The notes: a model not told the origin generated them from the letters alone. 64,000 nt of DNA from Catonia carolina (GCA_035578175.1 JAQMRL010000003.1:87522469-87586468), one strand, 5' to 3'; positions 22,935-34,967 are shown, counted from the first letter of the stretch. Made by a program: numbers and translations.

Positions 22935-23910
22935 GAAAGGTCATTCACTGAAAGAAGACGTTGACAATCTATCAGAAAATGAAAACATGTCAGTTGAAAC
23001 TAACGTTAAAGTTAAAAAAAAAAGAAATTATCCAAAAAATCGACGTAAGAAAGGCATGAAGAAATCAAATAAAAAAGTAAAAATAAATAATGACATTGAA
23101 ACAATTTTTTTGAAATACGAAGAATCGGAAAAAGAAATGAATGATGAAAATTGTCAAGATGGTTCAAGTGAAATTACAGATCGGCATTTGAAACAGGAGG
23201 ATGTCGTCGTTGATCTCAATTTAGAACAAGAAATTATTAATGATACTGATTTCAAGGAAGAAGATGATGATGAACCTGAAAGTTTTGAATGTGCAATGTG
23301 TGGTGCTAAATATTTAAAAAAAAGTATGTTAGTAAGTCATATACGTAGGCACATGGGTACAAACAAAAGTATTTGTCATATTTGTGGTAAAACACTTTCT
23401 AGTTCGAGTAGTTTACGATATCACATAAATCAGCATCACGGTCAAAAGAAAGGTAAATTGCACGTGTGTGATATTTGTGGCCGTAGTTATAAAACTAGAC
23501 CTGTTTTGATTGAACATTTGAGAGTTCATACGGGTGAACGGCCATTTGTTTGTGAAACTTGTGGAAAGACATTCGCTGGGGCATCTACATTAAATTTTCA
23601 TCGAAAAATCCATGCAGGTTATTACCCATTTTCTTGCGACGTTTGCAATAAAAAGTTTAGGTCAAAATATCACTTAAGATGTCACACTTACACACACACT
23701 AAAGAGAAAAATTTTCAGTGTGATGTCTGTTTGAAATGGTTCTCTCGTGTTGAGGATAGAAACCGTCATAAAGAAATTCATAATAAAGTTTCGCCATATA
23801 AATGTGACTTCTGTCTGTTACCATTTAAAGTAAAGCGTTATTTACAATGGCATATAAGAAAGAAACATAAAAAAGAAGAATCTCAGGTTCCTGAGTTCCC
23901 GTTATTTTAA
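22935..23910 (+). CDS. Terminal exon: seven C2H2 zinc fingers (array member 5)
   Basis: The longest exon of the array, about 325 codons. Acceptor TTTTTCAG ends at 22934 in the shared phase. The first residues (RKGHSLKEDV) parallel the start of the 17716 exon (RKDHSIIEGF). The linker has a basic block (KKKRNYPKNRRKKGMKKSNK) and then a long acidic stretch ending FKEEDDDEPESFEC. Seven fingers begin near residue 120. Fingers 1, 5, 6 and 7 are almost the same as in the 17716 exon, whereas fingers 3 (YKTRPVLIEH) and 4 (FAGASTLNFH) differ at contact positions. This pattern would change part of the target site while keeping the rest. Finger 6 again has Arg in the hydrophobic slot. ATG at 22987 is a possible internal start. 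A partial duplicate of this exon's linker lies just downstream at about 23988-24148. Confidence 0.92.
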
Positions 23911-23987
23911 AAAAAATTGTATCTGAAATCCTACGAAAAATACCAATTAAAAAACCAGGGGGTGATTGTCATGAAGGTACCATTTAC

Positions 23988-24148
23988 ATTTCAAGTTAAA
24001 AAAAGTCGTCGTGAGAAAGGCACAATGAAATAAAATAAAAAAGTAAAGATAAATAATGATACTGAAACAATTTTTTTGAAATGTGAAGAACCGGAAAAAG
24101 AAATGAATGATGTAAGTTGTCAAGATGGTCAAGTGAAATTACAGAAAA
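23988..24148 (+). pseudogene. Duplicated fragment of the 22935 exon linker
   Basis: About 160 bp nearly repeats 23003-23190: aagttaaaaaaa, cgtcgtgagaaaggcacaat, aaaaaagtaaagataaataa, caatttttttgaaatgtgaa, gaaaaagaaatgaatgat and tcaagtgaaattacag. It is not usable as coding sequence: the frame meets TAA soon after the duplicated GGCACAATGAAA. No fingers follow. It is best read as the stub of a tandem exon duplication. Confidence 0.85.
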
Positions 24149-24496
24149 ATAGGAACAAAATATCTAACAAGATTAAACTATCAACTTCTTTGACTACAGA
24201 ACCTTAAACACGAGACTTAAACAGTACTACATCTTCTATTCTGAAAATTAATTAATTATTCTATCACTAATGAAAAGAAATTGTTGGATGTAAAGAGTGG
24301 TTATGTTTAAAAACAGTATCATTGTAATGGTTTGTGGTTGATAGGAATTGTGGCAAATGTTAAGTTACCAAAAAAAATGATTTACGTATTTTCAAACCGT
24401 TTGTGTTTATCTGTAGGGCATTATAGTGTCCTAACGCATTAAATTTTATATGTTTGATCTCTATTGTGTGCAAACAGAAAATACCTTAATTTCTTC

Positions 24497-24810
24497 TTTT
24501 TTTGTAATCCCTAATTTGTGTGCGTTGCAATCTGTTCAATTCAGGACAATAAGCAACCCCATGACCCAATGAGATGTGGATGACGTGTAAATGAGGTGTA
24601 GTCTTGTACAGACTCAGGTCAACCATTCCTGAGAGAGTATGGTTAATTGAACCCCAACCATCAAAGTACACTGGTAACCACTGTCCAGCATTCAAATCTG
24701 TAGGAAAAGTAACTACCTTTACTAGGATTTGAACGAGGAACCTTCGTCTCTGAAAATCAGCTGTTAAACAGCTGATTTTGGCAACGACTTTACTTCTAGA
24801 CCAACCCGGT
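24497..24810 (-). mobile_element. tRNA-derived SINE (minus strand)
   Basis: Minus-strand head ends at accgggttggtctagaagta near 24810; B-box-like gaaggttcctcgttcaaatc; body ggggttgcttattgtcctga; tail at tttttgtaatcccta. Full-length family member, head-to-head with the next copy. Confidence 0.75.
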
Positions 24811-25065
24811 GATTTTCAGAGACGAAGGTTCCTGGTTCAAACCCTAGTAAAGGTAGTTACTTTTATACGGATCTGAATACTAGACAGTGATTACCGGTGT
24901 ACTTTGGGGTTTAATTAACCATACTCTCTCAGGAATGGTCCGCCTGGGTCTGTACAAGACTACACCTCATTTACACGTGATACACATCATCCTCATCTCT
25001 TTGGGTCATGGGGTTGCTTATTGTTCTAAATTGAACTGATTGCAAAGTACACAAATTAGGTATAA
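24811..25065 (+). mobile_element. tRNA-derived SINE lacking the A-box (plus strand)
   Basis: Starts at gattttcagagacgaaggtt directly next to the minus-strand copy and continues with gttcctggttcaaaccctag, the common body and an A-rich tail. Head-to-head placement without intervening DNA makes a roughly 560-bp palindrome. Confidence 0.7.
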
Positions 25066-25788
25066 AAAATTAAAAAAGATTTCTTTTTAATTTCATTACT
25101 GTACTATAACCTCTAACTTTTTCAATTTATTGGGAAAACTGTACAATTAATGTTCAATTTAATTCACTATACATGTCTGTTATTGTTAGTCAGTTATTTG
25201 AATGTCATGAACTTTACTAAATTAAGTAAAATTAGATGTCTATGTTTCTGTAGTTTGTTTAAATAAGGATTTGATTTTGTATTATAGTCTTACATATAAC
25301 TTCCTAAAATTATTTAGTTAAAACAATTTCTGTGGAATACTTCAATTTACTTTCCAGAAATTGTATCTCCTCTGTGCAAACGATTATTGCTAGCCTCAGA
25401 TATTTGTTAATAACACAGGTTGATCATACAATTGTAGTTATTTAAGGAAATGTTACCAAACTTTCATAAGTAATCAAAATGGCGCTTGTCGGTAACTCAA
25501 AAAGTAGATTGGTTCATATAAGGAAAAAATATGATGCAAATAATCAAATGTCAATTATAAATCTGCCTAAACAATGGATAAAAATAAAAAACTAGACAAA
25601 GTGGGTAAAAATGAAAGATAAATGCCACTTTGTTCCGTAATGTTTTATGTAGATTCTGAAAATCAGGTCACCAAACCAATAAAGTGCACCAGTTAGGAAA
25701 TATAGCGATTTGAATTTTTTCAGTTACATTTCTTTATGGCAAGGATACAAAATATGCACTTGATAGGGACATTTCATTTTCTATACCT
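25066..25788. other. Non-coding with a 39-codon ATG frame
   Basis: A frame opening MALVGNSKSRLVHIRKKYD begins at aaaatggcgc near 25479. It has no recognised family and may be chance. Otherwise AT-rich. Confidence 0.25.
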
Positions 25789-26183
25789 GTTGTTGTTTAG
25801 GTCAACAGCAGAAAGGCTGGTTTGAATCTCTAGAGGTTTTACTAGGTAAAAACGAGGAGTAAGGTGGTTTACCATTGCCTTCCTCACTGAGTTGAAAGAG
25901 TATGCTTATCAGCATGCCAGGCCCTCCGAAAAGCACTCACTTTCCACCCTGCAAATTACACCTTCATTTCATTCACTACAGGGTCTGGCTGCATAGTGAA
26001 ATTCATTACTCTCAGAGGAGATAACTCTGACTAGTGTCTTTTACACCTCTACCTCTTTTGTTCTTAAATAGTTCAGTCATATAAGTGGCTGACTATGTGA
26101 TAAGAAACAGAACTATTTTTTTTAGCCCTGAACCAAACAGATAGAGTGCAATTAAAATAACACTCCACCTGCCCGTTTGGGCA
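25789..26183 (-). mobile_element. AAC-tailed SINE-like repeat, copy 2
   Basis: Near full-length, landmarks as in the 31347-31754 copy, with the short AAC tail at the plus-strand left end (tgttgttgtttaggtcaaca). Confidence 0.75.
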
Positions 26184-26502
26184 TATTTCTATACCTAGAA
26201 GTCTATAAGGAACCAAAATATCTGAAGATTTTACACAACAGTATAATTTTACATAAAACTAAACTTCCTAAATACAGCACGTCTTAGTTTCTATAGAGGC
26301 CACACAGTGATTAAGCATGGCATTAATGCTGTACTGAGTTATAAAAAAAAATTATAGTCTTTTTTTATTTGGAATTCAGAAAAGATAGCAACGGGTGATG
26401 GCAAATCTACACGTGTAGAACTTTATTTAAAAAAAAGTTTGACTGGAATCAGTCCAGTGGGAACTGAAACCAAACTCAACCGAAAATCCGTTATACTTTT
26501 AT

Positions 26503-26830
26503 ATACAGTTCAGCCGTCCTAAGTTTGTTCCTACTGTAAACAAACCAAAGCCAGCTACTACAGGGTGCACGCTAGGGTCCACGACTTTATGGATGTCGTA
26601 TTCTGATTAAATTAACTATGTTTTAAATTATAAGTACTTAATATATCAGTAATGATTTGATGTAGGCCTACCAATGTCATTTATAAAAATACTTTTGAAA
26701 GTATTTTGTATTTAAATACTTTTGAAAGTATTTTGTTGTTACTTTTTAATCAGCGTGTACACATTTTTATATAATGCGCATGCTCAGTGAGTCATTATTT
26801 GTTGACAGTAGGAGCAAACTAAGAAATGAC
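26503..26830. mobile_element. MITE-like element, second copy
   Basis: Reverse-orientation relative of 541-1309 without the GC-rich insert. Shared blocks include ctactacagggtgcac, the paired aatacttttgaaagtatttt palindromes, gtgtacacatttttat, ataatgcgcatgctcagtga and aggagcaaactaagaaatga. Confidence 0.65.
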
Positions 26831-26959
26831 TTTATTAGAATTATTTTTTATTAATTAATAATTAAGAAATTAATTATTATAAATAACTTTAGATAGATTT
26901 GTTTGTTTTTATGTATTTCAGTCGTGTACAATAAAACTTGTTTCTGTTTTAATCGTTAT

Positions 26960-27085
26960 TAAATCTTTTTTTTTTGGTTTTACTTCTGACCGTTTTGCAA
27001 TTACTGGTAATGCAGATTGTGAGAATGATATATGAAGATAAGTGATGAAAAAATGACCCCGGCATTGAAGCCAGGGTCCTGGGTT
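26960..27085 (-). mobile_element. tRNA-derived SINE fragment
   Basis: Matches the body of the 6018-6225 SINE: ttttttttttggtttt, accgttttgcaattactggt, aatgcagattgtgag, and the B-box side gaagccagggtcctggg. The head is incomplete. Confidence 0.5.
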
Positions 27086-29015
27086 TTTGTTAGTTTAAAT
27101 TTTTGTAATTTTTAATGCGCATGTTGGTCTCTAATAGTTTTTGACCATTTGTAACAGTGATATACAGGATTTGTATGTAGAAACAGAATACAGCACTTCG
27201 TTACGGAAATCAAATCGCATTTGCCAGTAACACTGATATTTTACAATGCCTAATCATTGTGAGAAAACGGTTTTAATACATCATTTTTAATCAGTTAAAT
27301 TGAGCATTGAATGTATTTTTGTATCATTTTAAACTTAGCATTTTTGAAATGGTTTATAACTGAATTAGAAAATATCCGATTCGGTAAAGATGTATAGGTT
27401 ACTTAAGATGTTAATTATATTTTTATGTAAGATTCTTTGACTGGAGTCCATTTTATGCATGTTTCTAATAATATTGATTTGTACAATTATGTATTATTGT
27501 TATACATTGTTCAAGATAATTGTTAGTTTTATTGTAAAAAGATTTTCGCTTGATTGGGAATAGTTTGGTTTCCGAATAATTATGTTGTTATTTATGTATG
27601 TCTGTTCAGGTCATTAGCATAAACTTTAGTTTAATATAAGTTTTATTAATTGATTCTCGGCTAGGGTCTGGAAATTTTAACATGTTAAATCCCACCATTA
27701 CAGCACCAAAACTGACTCGTTTCTGGTGGTTTTAATTTATTATATGGTAGATATATGCTACAATGTTTAACAAATTATAGATTATATTTATCTGTAAATA
27801 TAGATTGTACGATTACATTCACATTTGCAATGTATAATTTTAAATTATTTTATACATTCTGATGATGTAGTGAACTTTAAAGAGAGGTAATTAATAATGA
27901 TAAATATGCATTTACTTTGTGTACATAATTTTTAAAATAAATTATATTAAACGTTATTGTAAATTGTAAATTTTTTGTATGTGTCTTGTTCCACCTATTT
28001 TTTGTATTTAATAAAAAATTTTAAGATTTATTTATGGGGAAGAATTTTATCTTAGAAAAGCATTTATTTTAAAACAAAATTATATTTCGGAATTTGGTGA
28101 TGTTTGTTTTTATTGTAATAAAATTATATATGAATATATAGGGAAAGAAAGTATTGTTCTTCCAATTTAGGTAAAAATGTAAGCTACTGACCAGTAGGAG
28201 ATAAAGTAAGCAGCAGGATTTAGTTTTTTGTGAAAGTAAAATATCTCATAAATGTAAGTTCTGTTGTATAGGAATTACTTTTAATCTTCGTTTTCCAACA
28301 TTTATATTTTTATAATTCCGACCATATAAAAAATATTACAACTTTGCCTAATTCCAAGAATTCAGTCGCAATGGCTTTCTTGGTAACAAGATTGACATTT
28401 TCCATATGGATCTTTATCTTTATAATATTTTCTTTTCTCTCCAATAACCATTCATTTATCAGATTTACTTGTTTAGCTTCTTAAGAAAGTACTGTCTTTT
28501 CTTGGTGTTTTTCCGTCTTTTAATGTACTTTCTTCCTAATATTTTTTTCATCTTTTCTGATCTGGACTTTCTCACATCTTCTAGAAGTGCTATAATTTCT
28601 CTTTGATGGGTTTCTTAATGTCCACAGAAACTTTGCTTTTAATAAAGCTCTAGAATTATAATTTTTCCTAAAATTGCTAGAAATGTCTTGCTCTGTTATT
28701 GGTAATATGGATAATTTGCTATGTTTAGTACTAAATTTTATATTATTTCAAAATTTAAAAACATGCTTTAATTTTTTACACTAAAAGTTTTCTAAATTAA
28801 AGAAAATGTAATACTATATAATAATGGTAGAGATATGGGCCTTTTCTGTATTATTTTTTAAATTCAGGATTGTTTACATTGTAACTTACAAATTTTTTGT
28901 TATAATCAAATTTTTTTAACTTCTGATTTTTCATCCCAGAATGCCTAGAAAGGGGAGGTGTTAAAATTTTATAACAGAATAAATTAAAATGCGTTTTTAA
29001 ATTTTTGTGTAAAGT
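27086..29015. other. Long interval without recognised features
   Basis: About 1.9 kb of AT-rich sequence. No convincing ORF, inverted ends or repeat match was seen. Confidence 0.4.
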
Positions 29016-29020
29016 ATCAA

Positions 29021-29920
29021 ACAATCTGGTGTGAAACACTCACACGACTTTGTATTGCCAATGTAAATAAAAATTATATAACATTAGCAAATGTTGCATC
29101 ATAAGCAAACAATGTAAAATGAAAACATAACTTACCAGTAATCATGAGTGAATGATGCAAAATGAAAATCAACCTCTGTTTGACTAAAAAATACAGAAAT
29201 CACTAATTGGCGCTAAACTAGGCTCTATAAAAGAAAATGCTTGAAATAAAAGTTTTTTTTTGTTTTATTTCCTATAACTTTAATAATATACACGTGTTGA
29301 AAAATCCATACTAAGGCCACAATATTAAAAATCCCAATTTTTACCAATTTTTTTTTTTAAATACAGAAAATCACTATTTGACGCTAAACTAAGCATTATA
29401 CAAAAAAATGTGTGAAATAAAAGTTTAAAATTTTAAATGTTCTATAACTTTTAATTATGTACACTTTTTCCCTAGAATGCATATTAAGGCCACAATCTTT
29501 AAAAAAACCATTTTGTTATACAAGAGCACAGGCTATTTCCACCCCCAAGAATTTAAGTCATGCTTACTCTATCTTGTAGAGCATAAAAAATTGTAGTAAT
29601 TGAGGTGAATTTTAAAAAATCTTTAAGAGCTGTTTTTGAGGAAATCGCACGAATAAACAACTACTTCCAGTTGACTGACTTCCGATTGTGATGTCGCATC
29701 CCATAATAGTATCTTACTTAAGTTCCAAATTTCAGCTTTGTACTGTATGCCTTTCTTTAGATACTTTGTTCTCACAAAGACCAATCGCTAAAAACATGTT
29801 TTTTGAGTTCAGGGGGCCTGAAAACAGGTATATCCCGTGAAAATTTAATTTTGAAAAATCAACATATTAACAATAAGGTACTTTTCTTCCCTGTATGTTC
29901 ATATAGGGCAAGAGTGGTAT
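29021..29920 (+). mobile_element. 950-bp interspersed repeat, diverged copy
   Basis: Left end caatctggtgtgaaacactc; internal aatcatgagtgaatgatgca; right end tgttcatatagggcaagagt. It contains an extra internal duplication of the segment around gcgctaaactaggctctat and gacgctaaactaagcattat. Confidence 0.65.
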
Positions 29921-30084
29921 AAATGAATTACATATACTCATTTTGAATACTTTTAATTTTAAAAGTACCTTGTTCTCTTAAAACAAATAAATAAACTTGT
30001 CGGTATTATTGTAAATTTTAAATTGTTTCACAAAAATTATACACCAAGAAAAGTTGCAATGATTGCAAAAATATTTGATTTCAG

Positions 30085-31030
30085 GACTGACCTGATCAAC
30101 GAAAGCTCCAGTACAGTTCATCAGAAGCCAAGACGGAAGAGTTTTCGTATAAAAAATTCAAATAATAAACCTAACTATGTTGATGATGTTGAATCGACTT
30201 TAGATAATCCAAACGATAAAAAATTGAGGAAGAAGAGAATGGTAGAGAGACAACCAATTCTTTCACAAACAATCCAATCAGATGAACTTGCATCAGATGA
30301 TACATCTAATGTAGTATTAGAATCAGGTGTACTTGTACCAGAGATTGAACTCACAGAAGGGCAACAAAAAATTAAAACAAAAAATAAAAATATTGAACGT
30401 TCATTGGATGAATTTTGGTGTAAACGATGTGGATTAACATTCTACGAAAAAGATATTTATAAGCGTCATTTAAAAACACACTACGCCCAAAAAGAACACA
30501 TGTGCCATCTTTGTGGAAAATCATTTCCTCGTCACGGTAGTTATTTTTATCACATAAATCATTTTCATGCTGGGATAAAAAATCACGCTTGTGATATTTG
30601 CGGTCGAAAATTTGCACAGAAACATTTCTTGAGAGCTCACATTCGAACACATACCGGAGAACGTCCATACATGTGTGACATTTGTGGAAAATCGTTTAAA
30701 TCTCACGCTTGTTTGTATCGCCATAAAGAATGCCATTCTGATAATTTTCCGTTTGAGTGTAATTTGTGCGATCGTAAATTCAGAGATAAAAATAAATTGA
30801 AAGATCATTCGATCGTTCACACAGGTGAAAAAAATTTCAGTTGTGATGTGTGCCATAATTCATTCAGTCGGGCTTATTACCTTAACGAGCATAAAAAACT
30901 GCATAATAAGGACAATCCGTTTTCATGTCACTTGTGCTCTTTGACTTTTAAAGTGAAACGTTATCTTAAAAGACATCTCGAATCAAAACATGTTAAAGAA
31001 GAAAATGAGCTTCCTGTTCAACCAGACTAA
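30085..31030 (+). CDS. Terminal exon: seven C2H2 zinc fingers (array member 6)
   Basis: About 315 codons after TTTGATTTCAG at 30074-30084, same phase. The exon opens RTDLINESSS, close to RTDLLQQSP of the 50263 exon. The linker of about 112 residues has a basic part (KPRRKSFRIKNSNNK; KKLRKKR) followed by an acidic, Ser/Thr-rich part. The first Met is about 53 residues in. Seven fingers from about residue 113: finger 1 FYEKDIYKRH, finger 2 PRHGSYFYH with HINHFH, finger 3 AQKHFLRAH, finger 4 KSHACLYRH, finger 5 RDKNKLKDH, finger 6 SRAYYLNEH, finger 7 KVKRYLKRH. Linkers after 3 and 5 are TGERPY and TGEKNF. Finger 4 contacts (S,A,C,R) and finger 6 contacts (R,Y,Y,E) are unique in the array. A Glu-rich tail follows finger 7. 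Confidence 0.92.
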
Positions 31031-31346
31031 ATATATCGTTATTGTCTCCTCGTAAAATACTTTATTACGTATGACAATTCATTTATGTGGTGTCTAGAAA
31101 GAACGATCATTGTATGAAAGAGATTTATTTATTTTTTGTTATGCGACATATTTATATAAATTGTTTTTTACTGGTTGCTTTGATATTGAGTCGCTTAGTT
31201 TTTATATTATTACAGATGTTATAAAAGTTTATGTGCTAAACCTGGGTAAATCTGAAGCCTGATTAAATTAAGTAAGAGCTTGGAACTGTTAGTTGTTAAT
31301 GCATTTAAATCTGTCTAATATGATTTCCTGCATAATACCCTTTTTG

Positions 31347-31754
31347 TGTTGTTGTTGTTGTTGTTGTTTAGGTTATCAGCCAAAAGGCTGGTTTGTACCT
31401 GTAGAGGTTTTATTAAGTAAAACAAGGAGTGAGGTGGTTTACAATTGCCTTCCTCACTGAGTGGAAAAGTACGCTTATCAGCATGCCGGGCCCTCTGAAA
31501 AGCACATATTTTCCACTCTGCAAATGACACCTTCACTTTATTCACCACAGGGTCTGGCTGTATAATGAAATTCATTACTTTCAGAGGAGATAACTCTGAT
31601 TAGTGTCTTTTACACCTCTACCTCTTCTGTTCTTAAATGATTCAGTCATTTAATTGGCTGACCATGTGATAAGAAACAGAACTATTTATTTTAGTCCTGC
31701 AACGAACAGAGTGAGTGTAAATAATTTGACACTCCACCTGTTCATTATGGGCAG
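31347..31754 (-). mobile_element. AAC-tailed SINE-like repeat, copy 3 (full length)
   Basis: Best full-length copy: (GTT)7-type tract at the left, attatgggca at the right. The minus-strand open frame of about 86 codons opening MNFIIQPDPVVNKVKVSF and ending in poly-Asn is a by-product of the repeat. The frame recurs in the 48565 and 53306 copies because the repeat recurs, and the Asn run is the AAC tail. Confidence 0.8.
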
Positions 31755-32025
31755 ACCCTTTTTTTATGAAGTCCTAAAGTATGTGTGCAAAAACTATATA
31801 GATATTCTCTTTTGATATGCACTTAGAAACCCGTTCATTACGCTTTGTTACTGTTCAGTAAACAACTATAATCTACCTTATATGCCCTAAACAGGATAAA
31901 AGTCAATTAACACTTAACAGCCAAATAGTAGTTTTGACAATTCAGTTGTATTTTACTACAAATTGTGCGTTTGTTTCATCAGTAAAAACACTAGAAGTTA
32001 CAAATTACTGACTCCTTTGGTTTCA

Positions 32026-32046
32026 GGGATCTACCAATTTAAAACA
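32026..32046 (+). other. Orphan array-type 3' splice site
   Basis: The sequence ctttggtttcag/ggatcta resembles the array acceptors, especially tttggtttcag/ggaactt of the 4187 exon. The frame in the array phase stops after five codons and no finger follows. It may mark a lost exon, or be chance. Confidence 0.2.
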
Positions 32047-32409
32047 AGTCATGGAATTATTTATCGTCAGATATATAATATTGAGAAGAAGAGTCATTTA
32101 ATGTAGATGATACTAAATATGCTCTTCCGAGGCCTATCCACACATATATTTCCCTCAGTGCTTCAAGCAGGATTTATCCTGGGAGCTTCTATTGAACATG
32201 AGTCCTCATCTTCTTCTTTATTTGCTGATTCTTATATTCAGTCCTTGGACTCCTAGCTCTGAAAGCTAGCTCCTAGCTCCTAGCTCTAGTTCGGTCTAAT
32301 CTGAAACAGCCTGATAGAATCTTATGTGAGGGACCCAAATATAACTAGACTTTCTTTACAGTATTTTATTTATCAATATTTTTACGCCAAATTTGAACAC
32401 CTTTAAAGT

Positions 32410-32990
32410 ATTCACCTAGGATAGTATGCACTTGCCCATCCTTTTTTCCACTTTAAAAAAAAATTTTAACTCACTGATTAGGATGTCCTTTAAGCCCTCA
32501 AACTGTTTTTGGTTTACTTCTTCCACAGTCCTAAAACGTTTCTTCATGTCCCTTTTCAGTTTAGGGAATCGAAAGAAGTCATTGGGAGCCAATGTGGCTG
32601 AACAATAGCAGTCATTCCAGTCTTGCTTGGTAACTGCTTCACAGACAATGCGGTGTGAGCAGAAGAGTGGCACAATTTGGCTGCAAATCCTCTGAACTGT
32701 ACTAATTGTTGAATCATGTCAGACAGTTCACCAATTCTTCGGTGATGATCTTTATAGACAAGAGTGTTGTTTCAACATTTTTATCGATCCTTGAGGTTGA
32801 GGGGGCCCAGAATGCGGTTGCTCTTGAACCGACATTTCCCCCCTTTTGAAACTCGAAAGCCAGTTGTAGACCCGAGCATCTTCCTTGTAAGCTATTTGGA
32901 GCATTACAAAAGTTTTCGCAGCCAGTCTTCCCAACAGGAATCAAAATTTTACCACCACTTGTTGGTCTTGGGCACCCACCATTTCACGTT
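32410..32990 (-). pseudogene. Old mariner-family transposase remnant
   Basis: On the minus strand the right half encodes an N-terminal helix-turn-helix block (KTFVMLQIAYKEDA, then NWLSSFKRGEMSVQEQPHSG, then PSTSRIDKNVE), as in SETMAR-type mariner transposases. The left half encodes the C-terminal block after the last catalytic Asp (LAPNDFFRFPKLKRDMKKRF, then RTVEEVN). Frames shift between blocks and the middle of the catalytic domain is missing. The family is unrelated to the fresher pair at 37546-39270. Confidence 0.75.
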
Positions 32991-32999
32991 TTTGTAGAA

Positions 33000-33745
33000 A
33001 GGGAATCTTGTTTCAGTTGAAAATTCACTACAGACAAACGGGTGGACTCCCAGTGGCGAGAGTTCGCATACTAATTCAAGAAGAGTTTCCCTACAAGAGC
33101 CCACCACCAAGAACTCGTTCCCCCACTATCACTCTCCTTCACAGCCCGAGTCTTGTTACTTCAAAGCCTTTAAAGCCTTGTATTTCTGCTGCCAGCAATC
33201 TGCTTTCCTCTTGTTAACCTACAATCCAAATTTTAATCCATAAGTCAATATGGGAACACCCATTACCTTGTAGAATTTTAACTCAGTATTCTTATCAGCC
33301 TTAGCTTTCATATTATAGTGTATAATTCCGCCTCAGATCTGTTTAAATTACTATGGATATCTACGTCGTTTTTTAGGTTAAGGTACAGCCCGAATAGCCT
33401 AACTGAGAGCAGACGTTTATTCCAATTCAGCATCTCTAACTACTAATTGGATCTGACTCGCCACTTCTCTCTTAATGCTTTTACCTTTTGTTGTAGATAT
33501 CCAAAGACCAAACTCACTACATATTTTATCCAACTAAAAGATAAATTACTGTCTGCTGTCCTCGGTAGTTCACATTATCATTTTTGATCATCTATAAAAA
33601 ATAGCTTGCTAACAATGAATCCATGTTTTAATCTGATCCCACATCTACTTTCTATAACCTAATAATCAATTTTCTCATTCATATAGATAATATATTTTTT
33701 ATTTTATTAAAGATTATTTTTCCTTCGTTTGCATACACTACATAT
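33000..33745. other. Non-coding, unclassified
   Basis: A moderately GC-balanced stretch (33000-33220) next to the mariner remnant may be its flank or another old element. The rest is AT-rich. Confidence 0.3.
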
Positions 33746-33759
33746 ATGATATATAATGA

Positions 33760-34099
33760 AAAAACAAAACAAATTATACACTCACCTCAGAATATTAGGC
33801 CTACATACTATTCAAGATCTTTTGTCTCTCTCGGAGACATCCTCAGGAACGTACTACACTAAACACAAAAATACATATCACATATATAAAACAAATACGG
33901 TTGAAGACCACGTCAATTATTTAATTAGTTGTACACAACAAATTAAGTAATTGACGTGGTCTTCGACCGTATTTGTTTTATAAATGTGATATGTGTTTAG
34001 TGTAGTACGTTCCTGAGGATGTCTCCGAGAGAGATGAAAGATCTTGAATAGTATGTAATACTCTGAGGTGAGTGTTATGTATAATTTGTTTTGTTTTGG
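33760..34099. repeat. Near-perfect 340-bp palindrome
   Basis: Two arms of about 165 bp (33760-33928 and 33937-34099) are reverse complements apart from a few differences, joined at gttgtacacaac. Both arms carry the block with cctcaggaacgtactacact or its complement. Transcribed, it would form one long hairpin. Confidence 0.85.
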
Positions 34100-34967
34100 C
34101 TGTTCGTTGTTTATTATATAAATGTAAGATATTTTTTAAATTTGTTAGTGTAATTACTTTTTTACCAACTTGCATCAACAGTTGTGTTTTATACAAGTTA
34201 AATATCCTGTCGTCTGATTCTCAATTTTTGAAACTAAACTTATCATGATACTTTCTAGTTTGTAAATTTCAGTTCTTTTTCATAGAATTCTCGTTTATTT
34301 TCTACTGAATGAATGAAATTGGCAGGAAGGTTTATTGTAAACAGGTTATGAAGCTTTTAATTAACTTGAAAATAAAATATTTATTTATTAAGTGTGAAGT
34401 TTTATTAAGCTTATACTTTTAAACCTGTGTACATAAACTCTTTGATCTACAACCATGCTAGTTGAGATGGTTTTTTTGGTCTTTAACATAAAAATTGTTA
34501 TCTGTAAATGTTTAATCATTCTGGCGGACCGTAAGACATTATTTAACCAATAAATTTTTAACCTTGACAAATTTAAAATTTGTTCAAAGATTGGTTTCAT
34601 ATACCCTAAAATTTATATTGTTCAGAAAGAAATAAAATCATTTGCCAAAAATATTGATTCTTTTAACAGGGAAGATCAATCGTTTTGTAACTAGAAATGA
34701 AAAAAATTTATAACTCATAGAGATCATAGGTACATTTGATTTTATGAAGGATAACTGAACTAAATTTTGTTACGGTTGTTGTAATGTTTTAATATTTTGT
34801 AAAAAAATAATAACCGTAAAAATCGTAAAAAAATTTTTAAATTTGTATCATACTCTGGTTCTGCCGGTTCGACTGTACGGTTCAGAGAGTTGGACTCTCT
34901 CAGACTGCTCAGTAGAAATCAAGAATAGAGGCTGCTGAGATGTAATTATTAAGACAAATTACAGTAT

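Noticed and set aside
31315..31575. Minus-strand ORF opening MNFIIQPDPVVN (also at 48474-48788 and 53120-53602) as a conserved gene
   Set aside because: The similarity among the three ORFs is the shared AAC-tailed SINE-like repeat; the poly-Asn end is the AAC tail and the reading frames run out into unrelated flanks.
33760..34099. CRISPR array or other prokaryotic repeat
   Set aside because: It is one palindrome, not regularly spaced direct repeats, and the genome is eukaryotic.
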